Shown: piece after piece, positions 1-5,317 of the stretch
Layout of the letters: each line of letters begins with the position of its first letter
Numbering within the stretch: the stretch's first letter is position 1
NCBI GenBank assembly: GCA_903888815.1
Contig: CAISVC010000240.1
Span: 1-6,166, forward strand
Source of the DNA: an uncultured Fibrobacterota bacterium
GTDB taxonomy: Bacteria > Fibrobacterota > Chitinivibrionia > Chitinivibrionales > Chitinispirillaceae
Direction of reading: 5' to 3'
DNA length: 6,166 bases
Position numbers and translations under genes: made by a program
The notes under the pieces: generated by a model
Seen by the model: the letters and a program-made list of their open reading frames with translations, nothing else
Told to the model about the DNA's origin: nothing
Database searches by the model: none

Positions 1-2
1 AG

Positions 3-1514
3 AAGCATGGTTCCGACGCGATCCGCACCGCAAGCGCCACTTTCTGGGCCAACCACTGGCGCTGGGTGCCGCATATCGAGATCCCGAACGAGATGCTTTC
101 CTTCCTGTACTATTACGGAACGTATATATTCGCCTCGCTCACGACACCGGGAGGCGTGGTGCCGACGCTCTACGGCCCGTGGATCGACGAAAAGGGCGAA
201 CCGCCGTTTAAAAGCGGTTATCATGCGGTGGCCAACGCGCGTATGTGCTACTGGCCTGCGTTCCGCACCAATCTCATGCACCACTGCAAATCGTTTTTCA
301 CTATGGTTGACTCATGGAAAGGGAAGCTGCAGGAGTATGCGCGGGCCGCGTTCGGCATTGAAGACGGTATTCTCCTTCCCCAGCTGATCGACGACCGGTG
401 CGGCCGGCTCCAGACATCATGGGCAGACCTGATCGATCCAAGCTACGCGACTTTTGTCGCCGAGCTCATGTACCGCTACTACCTTTACACGCAGGACATC
501 GAGTTCCTGCGCGGCACCGCCTACCCTTTCATGCAGTCGGTCATGCGGGCATACGAGGCAATGCTTGAAAAAAAAGACGGACGATTCGCGCTTCCGGTCG
601 GCTTTTCACTCGGTTTCCGGGGCAGCGATCTCGGCAGCCAGGGGAAAAACGCGAGCCTCCAGCTCGCCTGCATTCACTTTCTTGCAGAAAGCTGTACCAC
701 TTCAGCGCAGCTGCTCGGCGAAGAACCGAAAAAAATCTGGAACGAGATCGGGTCCCTGCTTCCGAAAACCGGAACGTGCGAAACACCGACCGCGAGCGGC
801 GAGCAGGAAAAGGAGATCGGGGTGTTCGACGGCGTGGCGCTTGACGACAGTCATGCCTTTCACGGCCATCTCGCCGGCGTGTGGCCGTTCGAAACCCTTG
901 ATCTTGACGATAAAGAACAACTCGTCGCGCTGGAGCGCGCCGTAGCAACCTGGATCGACCAGGGTATGGGCGCCTGGGGGTCGTGCAGCCTGCCGTGGGC
1001 GAGCGCGATCCATATGCGTATCAGGAATTCCGACATGGCCGAAGTACTGCTCGAAATATGGGAGCGTATCTTCATGAATGAAGGCAATGCCGCGGTGCTT
1101 GAGCCGATCTTTGCCGGATTTACGGCTCCGGGAGGATCGCGGTCCGCACAGGCCGGACGGAACGAGATTCTGAACCTCGACGCATTCATGGCAACCACGG
1201 GCCAGATTCTTGAACTGCTGCTCTCCTCCCGGCGCGGCGTCAACTACCTTTTTGCCGGCGCTCCGCAGCGATGGAAAGATGTGTCATTCGATAATATACG
1301 CACCGAAGGCGCTTTCGAGGTCGGTGCAACGAGGCGCAACGGCAAGGTTATCAGGGTGAGCGTCAAGGCGAATACGGCCGGGATATTCCGCCTTGCCAAC
1401 CCCTGGATCGGCAAGGTGTCGGTGCAGCGGGCAAAAGGCGCGGCCGCAGCACAGGGAGCGGTGCTCGAAATCCAGATGGCCGCGGACGAACGGGTGGAGT
1501 TGACGGGAGAGTAA
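3..1514 (+). CDS. GH95-like (alpha/alpha)6-barrel glycosidase, 5'-truncated by the window edge
   Basis: This is the C-terminal 503 residues of a larger protein. The frame is open from base 3 and the true start lies outside the window, so the GTG at base 66 is only an internal codon. Counting from base 3, residues 31-86 match the GH95 barrel signature. They run from a YYYGTYIFAS helix through PTLYGPW to MCYWPA, which corresponds to the family's QYGRYL...LQGIW...MNYWPA. Further matches are the NASLQL helix (about 216-221), an HGHLAG segment (about 287-292), and ILNLDAF (D393), which aligns with the family's FQIDGNFG and its catalytic Asp. The end (about 415-503) resembles the beta-sandwich C domain after the barrel. 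Known GH95 enzymes are alpha-L-fucosidases or alpha-L-galactosidases. Here the Asn-Ile-Asn motif reads Val-Ala-Asn and the SPE motif carrying the general acid reads Ser-Leu-Gly, so activity and substrate are uncertain. There is no C-terminal sorting tail, unlike the convergent neighbours. Confidence 0.75.
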   Translation, partial: KHGSDAIRTASATFWANHWRWVPHIEIPNEMLSFLYYYGTYIFASLTTPGGVVPTLYGPWIDEKGEPPFKSGYHAVANARMCYWPAFRTNLMHHCKSFFTMVDSWKGKLQEYARAAFGIEDGILLPQLIDDRCGRLQTSWADLIDPSYATFVAELMYRYYLYTQDIEFLRGTAYPFMQSVMRAYEAMLEKKDGRFALPVGFSLGFRGSDLGSQGKNASLQLACIHFLAESCTTSAQLLGEEPKKIWNEIGSLLPKTGTCETPTASGEQEKEIGVFDGVALDDSHAFHGHLAGVWPFETLDLDDKEQLVALERAVATWIDQGMGAWGSCSLPWASAIHMRIRNSDMAEVLLEIWERIFMNEGNAAVLEPIFAGFTAPGGSRSAQAGRNEILNLDAFMATTGQILELLLSSRRGVNYLFAGAPQRWKDVSFDNIRTEGAFEVGATRRNGKVIRVSVKANTAGIFRLANPWIGKVSVQRAKGAAAAQGAVLEIQMAADERVELTGE

Positions 1515-1536
1515 CCGGCATCTTTTTTATGCCTGT

Positions 1537-1920
1537 TTAATGTTTCCCTGCATAGAGGGTTGCTATTTCTCCGCTGTTTAATACCCGCTTATAGATCCGT
1601 ATATCATCAATCGCGCCATTGAAATAAAGAGCGCCGAATTCGGCCCGTCTTCCAATCGTGAGATTATAGAATGATTTGATAAAATCCAGTTTCTCCGTGA
1701 CCCCTTTATAGGTGCCGTCGCCGCAGAAGTTTTTCCAGCTTGATGGCGTATTGTAATCGGGCATGTTGAAACCGCGCACCGGTACTTCTATAATGACCGC
1801 GTCGCGCAGCCATGCAGGGCCAGGCAGGGTAATTGGAACCGCGTACGTGGCGGCAACCAGGCAAGGAAGCAGCACGGCGAAACCGCGGACGTTTGCTGTT
1901 ATCGTTTTCAGAAAGGCCAT
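1537..1920 (-). pseudogene. Internally deleted secreted GH13 alpha-amylase joined to LamG C-terminus
   Basis: This 127-residue ORF looks like the two ends of a much larger protein. Residues 1-27 are a signal peptide (basic and hydrophobic stretch, cleavage after ATYA). Residues 36-84 match the start of a GH13 alpha-amylase catalytic barrel: PAWLRDAVIIEV, then VRGFNMPDYNTPSSW, then GDGTYKGVTEKLDFIKS. Normally about 350 or more residues carrying all catalytic acids would follow. Instead, from about residue 86 the sequence becomes the end of a LamG/concanavalin A-like domain: LTIGRR, YFNGAIDDIRIYKRVL, EIATLY. The join lies near bases 1660-1672 and keeps the frame, so start, ribosome site and stop are intact. 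A slightly longer frame opens at ATG 1953, but ATG 1920 has an AAGGAG site 6 nt upstream and puts the signal peptide at the N-terminus. It lies 44 bp after the GH5 gene and is probably co-transcribed. I infer it is a non-catalytic relic; a collapsed assembly is the main alternative. Confidence 0.7.
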
Positions 1921-1926
1921 TGACCT

Positions 1927-1932
1927 CTCCTT
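1927..1932 (-). promoter_or_regulatory. Ribosome binding site of the GH13-LamG remnant
   Basis: AAGGAG on the minus strand lies 6 nt before ATG 1920. It decides the start against the in-frame ATG at 1953, which would add 11 residues ahead of the signal peptide. The site is intact although the gene body appears deleted. Confidence 0.75.
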
Positions 1933-1964
1933 GTCGAACTGGCATTGATTCAAACGGTCGCGCT

Positions 1965-3803
1965 TTATTGTTCCGTCAGCATGATTTTAAAAGACCGCAC
2001 GCGAGCGTCGAGCGTAGTACTGCAAATATAAAGACCAGGCGGAAGCTGTCGGCTCATTAATGCCACGGCGCCATCCAGAGGCTTGAGGCTCGCCACGGCG
2101 CGTCCCTGCAGGTTAACCACGCGCACACTGCTTGACAAACCAGATAGCCGCACGGCCGGCGAGCAATTGCCCGTTATGCAGAGCGCATGTTCGCCGGTAA
2201 AACGCGCTGCCGTCCGCGGCCGTGCGGCGGTTTGTGCCATATATGGATTCTTGTTTTGCGCATAATAGCTCAGAAGCAGCGCCTTGCGATCGGTTTCCAG
2301 CGGCGCGCGCATATCACCCAGCGAATCGGAATACTCCACGCTCCAGCCATCAAATTCTTTGTAAGCGTGATAGGTCCAGTCCCAGCCGTATGGTTCGATA
2401 ATGCGGATAAAATCGGTCAGCCAACGGATGGCGCTGTGCGAAGCTGCCCAGCGTACGCACGAAAATTCTCCCACGTAAAGCGGGACCCGGTATTTTTGCT
2501 GGAATGCGAGCGCCGGAGCAACCGCCTGCCGTAATCTGGTAGAGTCCCAGGCCAGCCCGTCGATGGTACCGGGATAAACCGCTCCATAAGGCGGATAACC
2601 CACGCCAATCCCCTGGTGAGTCAACGTATGCGGGTCATAGCAATGAAAGCTGTACACAACGCGGCCGATATCGTACCCGCGCAGTGATCCAACCGGCCGC
2701 AGCAGCGCAAAACCATCGGCGCCTCCCCAGTTCGTGGGTTCAACAATAATCACTTTGGACGTATCCAGCGCGCGAACAGTGCGGGCCAGCGTATCAGCCA
2801 GCTCGTTCCAAAAACGGGCACCTTCATGCCATGTGTCTTCGTTGGGCTCATTGGCCAGATCATATCCCCAGACCCCGGCGCTGTCGCGGAAATGCGCAGC
2901 CAGGGTATGCCACGTTTTTATCAGGCGGCTTTGGGCTGCGGTATCCGCGAACATATTCCATGAAAGCGTGTGCATATCGACGACGAGCATGATTCCATGG
3001 GTGCGGCAGATAGGCAGCGCTTTATCGATTTTAGTGATTTCGGCATTTATCAAGGTCTCATAATCGCTGCGGCCGAGCGCATTGGTTTCGCCCGAAGGAG
3101 CATTCATCTGCCAACGCAGCAGATTGCCGCGCCAGATCGAGCCGAAGTCAGCGATTGCCGCACTGTCAACCGTGGCGGTACCGATCATAGCGCCCCGCAG
3201 GCGCGTGGGCGCAAGCTCACGAATGGGCAGCGTGGTATCACGCGCAGGGGGCAGGTTCATATTTGCCGCACGCACGATTTTTATACTGTCCAGGCGCACG
3301 CTGCCTGAAACTTTTTCCAGGCCTATCGTTAGCTTGCACCATTGCGCATCCGAGGGAACCGATATGGGCGTAACAGTGCGCGTCCATCCGTACGATGCAC
3401 CGGACGGCCAGGTAAGCTGCGGGTAGGAAGTAGTGCCGTCACTATTGCGTATTACAACCATAACTTTAACGCCGTTGTAGGAAGCAGGCGGAGTGGAAAG
3501 TCCAGTCGCTTTTGTCCAGGCCGAAAGCACGATTTTCCATCCGCGCAGCGAATCGATCGGCAGGGAATCCGTACAGCTTTGCGTTTTAGTGCTGTCGCTA
3601 TTTTTAATCTGGGCGCAGGTTAAAAAGGTATCGGCGACCAGTTTGTAGGTCGTGGTATCGCCGAAATGCACCCGGGCAGAATCATAGCGGTCAAACGGTT
3701 CGCTGTAAAAAGGAGCTGTTTCCGCGCGCAGCAGCACCGCGGAAGACAGAATTGCAATTGTCAAGAAATGGTAGCGGGCTGACTTCCCTTTACATTGCAA
3801 CAT
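1965..3803 (-). CDS. Secreted GH5 glycoside hydrolase (endoglucanase/mannanase type) with N-terminal CBM-like module and sorting tail
   Basis: This 612-residue secreted enzyme hydrolyses a beta-1,4-linked polysaccharide, probably cellulose, mannan or a related glucan. Residues 1-27 are a signal peptide (basic start, FLTIAILSSAVLL core, cleavage near LLRA/ET). Residues about 31-180 form a beta-rich module ending in SGSVRLDSIKI, like CBM4/9-type carbohydrate-binding domains. Residues about 200-520 are the GH5 TIM barrel. Visible family residues are R230 in NLLRWQM, H278 in VVDMH, the acid/base E319 in LANEPNE, H387 in YSFHCYDP, the nucleophile E446 in YVGEFS, and the aromatic WDWTYHAY strand near 474-481. 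Residues about 545-612 are a short beta tail (VRVVNLQGRAVASL, then LPPGLYICS, then FKIMLTEQ) typical of type IX-like sorting domains. ATG 3803 is chosen over ATG 3833 because it has AGGAG 7 nt upstream and gives a standard signal peptide. The gene follows the phosphoesterase by 73 bp. The exact GH5 subfamily and substrate cannot be fixed by eye. Confidence 0.9.
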   Translation of the reverse strand: MLQCKGKSARYHFLTIAILSSAVLLRAETAPFYSEPFDRYDSARVHFGDTTTYKLVADTFLTCAQIKNSDSTKTQSCTDSLPIDSLRGWKIVLSAWTKATGLSTPPASYNGVKVMVVIRNSDGTTSYPQLTWPSGASYGWTRTVTPISVPSDAQWCKLTIGLEKVSGSVRLDSIKIVRAANMNLPPARDTTLPIRELAPTRLRGAMIGTATVDSAAIADFGSIWRGNLLRWQMNAPSGETNALGRSDYETLINAEITKIDKALPICRTHGIMLVVDMHTLSWNMFADTAAQSRLIKTWHTLAAHFRDSAGVWGYDLANEPNEDTWHEGARFWNELADTLARTVRALDTSKVIIVEPTNWGGADGFALLRPVGSLRGYDIGRVVYSFHCYDPHTLTHQGIGVGYPPYGAVYPGTIDGLAWDSTRLRQAVAPALAFQQKYRVPLYVGEFSCVRWAASHSAIRWLTDFIRIIEPYGWDWTYHAYKEFDGWSVEYSDSLGDMRAPLETDRKALLLSYYAQNKNPYMAQTAARPRTAARFTGEHALCITGNCSPAVRLSGLSSSVRVVNLQGRAVASLKPLDGAVALMSRQLPPGLYICSTTLDARVRSFKIMLTEQ

Positions 3804-3810
3804 CTTAAAA

Positions 3811-3815
3811 CTCCT
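3811..3815 (-). promoter_or_regulatory. Ribosome binding site of the GH5 gene
   Basis: AGGAG (within AGAGGAG) lies 7 nt before ATG 3803 on the minus strand. No comparable site precedes the in-frame ATG at 3833, so this site sets the start 30 bases further downstream. Confidence 0.8.
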
Positions 3816-3837
3816 CTGCTTAACTGTCTTCATTATT

Positions 3838-3855
3838 CGGGTCTGCGACGACCCG
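3838..3855. other. Perfect 6-bp intercistronic hairpin between phosphoesterase and GH5 genes
   Basis: The inverted repeat CGGGTC / GACCCG (3838-3843 and 3850-3855) encloses a 6-nt loop. It sits 21 bp after the phosphoesterase stop and about 35 bp before the GH5 start. Neither strand has a run of T residues after it (the minus strand continues AATAATGAAG), so it is not a standard intrinsic terminator. It could be an mRNA processing or stabilising hairpin within a shared transcript, a weak attenuator, or chance. Confidence 0.35.
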
Positions 3856-3876
3856 CTTTACATACAACTCAAGGCG

Positions 3877-5139
3877 TTACGGTGTCAGCGATGTAATGGC
3901 CATTTTTCCGCTCTTCCTGTTCCCGTTTATGTCAGCAATCACATATACGTAATTCCCCGGTTTAATCCCTAAGGCCGCGGCATTTCTGTTGTCCCATCCG
4001 GCAACCCTGCGCTTGGTTGTCATTGAATAGACCCGCCTGCCGGAAAGGGTGTAAATGTTCAGGACGCTGTTTTCCATGCCTTCGGGGTTCTTTGCAAGCG
4101 AGAATAAAGGCGGACCGCCCCTTACACCGGTCGGGGGGGCGGCCGGGACAAATGAAATGCCCGTCAGCCTGAAGTCATTCGCCGAATCCGACTTGTACTG
4201 GTTAAGATACGGAGAGTAGGTCTTTGCCATTATGGTTCCCGAATCGGGGTCGATCTCAAGCGTTCTCAGCCATCCATTGCCTTCGTCCTGCCAATCCGTA
4301 AGCATCTCATATACCTTGTTCCCGCTCGTGCCGGTGTTGATACGCCGGGCATTGCAGCAAACGTGTCCGCATAAAACAAGTTTCACGTTGCTGTGCAGCT
4401 TAAGGCACCCGTCCCATACCTGCTGCGGCGCAAGGTCGCCATAGCCGCATCCGCCTCCGGTCGTGCCGGAACCAGAAAGATAGTTATGCGTCACATAGAT
4501 AACGTTATGGGTGGGATGCGCTGAAATAACGCTATTGAACCAGTCAAGGGCGCCCTGCCGCGGATCCAGTTCGGTGTTTATCACGAGCCAGTCCAGCCCG
4601 CCTGCCGAAAACGTGTGATAGGCGTTGTCGGTTTTAGTACTCTCATATCTGCCTCGGCACGCTGTGTACCGGGCGGGAGGGAAGAATGTATTGAGCGTTG
4701 TGGTATTCCGCAGGTTCGCGTGTACATCACCCGGCCCCGCGCTCCCGCTGCACCAGCACGCTGTTCCGTCACCATTTATCCCACCGACAGCTCTGGTGTC
4801 GTGGTTGCCGACCGCTATGCAGTAATGCATACCCGCGGCATCTATCACGGCAAAACCATCGGAACCCGCCTGATACATGAAGTTTGGAGGCGTGCTGTTC
4901 GGTGTCTCCCAGTCCACAAGGTCACCGACATGGCATATAAACTGGATATTTTTTGAAACCCGGTTGGCCACGACCCAGTTTACCATGGCCGGCCACTTTT
5001 TCATGGCGCCATAGGTGAGCGCTTCGGTCATCTCCGTCTGTGTGTCCGGAAACACCAGGATGGTGAACTTCGCCGCGATGGCCAGCGGGGCAATCATCAT
5101 GCCCGTCAGAAATACCGCAAGCATTGTTTTACGATTCAT
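3877..5139 (-). CDS. Secreted calcineurin-like metallophosphoesterase with C-terminal sorting tail
   Basis: This 420-residue exported protein is predicted to hydrolyse a phosphoester with a two-metal centre; the substrate is unknown. Residues 1-23 are a signal peptide (MNRKTMLAVFLTGMMIAPLA, cleavage near AIAA). The calcineurin-like motifs occur in order: PDTQ (D32, Q34), HVGDLVD (D73), VGNHD (N112, H113), VTHNYL (H218) and CGHVC (H259). Q34 replaces the first-motif His and C261 replaces the last His of GHxH. The PDTQ form, with the GNGWLRTLEI and TYSPYL blocks (about 287-311), is what I recall for a subfamily of secreted bacterial metallophosphoesterases, so these changes need not mean inactivity. 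The mature part has about ten cysteines (including 128/130, 257, 261/262), unusual for a secreted bacterial enzyme and perhaps disulfide-bonded. Residues about 345-420 form a type IX-like sorting tail (VLNIYTLSGRRVYSM, then IKPGNYVYVIADINGN). The start has AGGAGG 5 nt upstream. It may be co-transcribed with the GH5 gene. Confidence 0.87.
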   Translation of the reverse strand: MNRKTMLAVFLTGMMIAPLAIAAKFTILVFPDTQTEMTEALTYGAMKKWPAMVNWVVANRVSKNIQFICHVGDLVDWETPNSTPPNFMYQAGSDGFAVIDAAGMHYCIAVGNHDTRAVGGINGDGTACWCSGSAGPGDVHANLRNTTTLNTFFPPARYTACRGRYESTKTDNAYHTFSAGGLDWLVINTELDPRQGALDWFNSVISAHPTHNVIYVTHNYLSGSGTTGGGCGYGDLAPQQVWDGCLKLHSNVKLVLCGHVCCNARRINTGTSGNKVYEMLTDWQDEGNGWLRTLEIDPDSGTIMAKTYSPYLNQYKSDSANDFRLTGISFVPAAPPTGVRGGPPLFSLAKNPEGMENSVLNIYTLSGRRVYSMTTKRRVAGWDNRNAAALGIKPGNYVYVIADINGNRKSGKMAITSLTP

Positions 5140-5262
5140 TTATTCCTCCTCATTTTTACTGATACGTTCTCCGGGGATGTTTACAACGCCAAATCCCCTC
5201 TTTAACTGATAGGTGTTTTGATTTTTCGTGAGCGGGGCGGGTGTATTGATTTTTTTATTCAT
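5140..5262 (-). CDS. Possible 40-residue small ORF directly abutting the phosphoesterase gene
   Basis: This minus-strand ORF encodes a polar, Asn/Lys/Glu-rich peptide that begins MNKKINTPAPLTKNQ and ends RISKNEEE. I do not recognise it. It has no signal peptide or membrane segment. ATG 5262 is preceded by AAGGA with 7-nt spacing. An in-frame ATG at 5280 would add 6 residues but has no ribosome site. The stop TAA is immediately followed by the phosphoesterase ATG, and the phosphoesterase AGGAGG site lies inside its last codons, an arrangement expected for translational coupling. Repeat copy 1 falls within codons 6-18. In favour are the start signal and exact junction. Against are its short length, lack of any family, and AT-rich composition, so it may be chance or a leader peptide. 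Confidence 0.35.
   Translation of the reverse strand: MNKKINTPAPLTKNQNTYQLKRGFGVVNIPGERISKNEEE
5145..5150 (-). promoter_or_regulatory. Ribosome binding site of the phosphoesterase gene, inside the small ORF end
   Basis: A full AGGAGG lies 5 nt before ATG 5139 on the minus strand. It is formed by the final GAG-GAG-GAA codons of the possible small ORF, so ribosomes finishing that ORF would stop on top of this start. Confidence 0.8.
5173..5198. other. Hairpin upstream of the phosphoesterase ribosome site
   Basis: GGGGA (5173-5177) can pair with TCCCC (5194-5198), and after a 2-nt bulge TTT (5180-5182) with AAA (5191-5193), leaving an 8-nt loop. It lies about 23 nt before the phosphoesterase AGGAGG site and inside the small ORF. 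There is no T-run, so it is not a terminator. A role in translation control is possible but unproven. Confidence 0.3.
5209..5246. repeat. Imperfect direct repeat, copy 1 (38 bp)
   Basis: This copy begins ATAGGTGTTTTGATTTT and ends GGGCGGGTGTAT on the plus strand. It matches copy 2 at 31 of 38 positions with one gap; the two copies start 70 bp apart. Both lie in the spacer between the GH39-like and phosphoesterase genes. Copy 1 falls inside the possible small ORF. Function is unknown: duplicated operator or transcript element, or relic of a tandem duplication. Confidence 0.7.
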
Positions 5263-5278
5263 GGCATTGTCCTTACTC

Positions 5279-5315
5279 ATAGGTATCTTGATTTTCCGGG
5301 AGTGGGTGGGTGTAT
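5279..5315. repeat. Imperfect direct repeat, copy 2 (37 bp)
   Basis: This copy begins ATAGGTATCTTGATTTT and ends GGGTGGGTGTAT on the plus strand. Its far end is only 2 bp from the stop codon of the GH39-like gene (TAG, 5320-5318 on the minus strand), so it lies just downstream of that gene. Substitutions against copy 1 are mostly transitions, which suggests an old duplication. Confidence 0.7.
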
Positions 5316-5317
5316 AA

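Noticed and set aside
541..1243. Long minus-strand ORFs opposite the GH95-like gene
   Set aside because: They are Arg/Ser-rich translations antisense to a gene with clear family motifs and have no recognisable domains; typical shadows of GC-rich coding sequence.
1517..1533. GGCAT-loop-ATGCC inverted repeat between the convergent genes, a possible terminator
   Set aside because: The stem is only 5 bp, and neither strand has a proper T-run right after it (plus strand continues TGTTTAATG). Too weak to call, though its position is where a terminator would be expected.
3804..3833. Upstream ATG 3833 as the GH5 start
   Set aside because: It has no Shine-Dalgarno site and would bury the signal peptide behind ten extra residues; ATG 3803 has AGGAG at 7 nt.
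5209..5315. CRISPR or transposon inverted repeats
   Set aside because: There are only two diverged direct copies with no spacer array, no terminal inverted repeats and no transposase nearby.
5285..5317. Plus-strand promoter-like pair TTGATT / TATAAC within repeat copy 2
   Set aside because: The spacing is 19 nt and no plus-strand gene follows; the resemblance is probably due to repeat composition.
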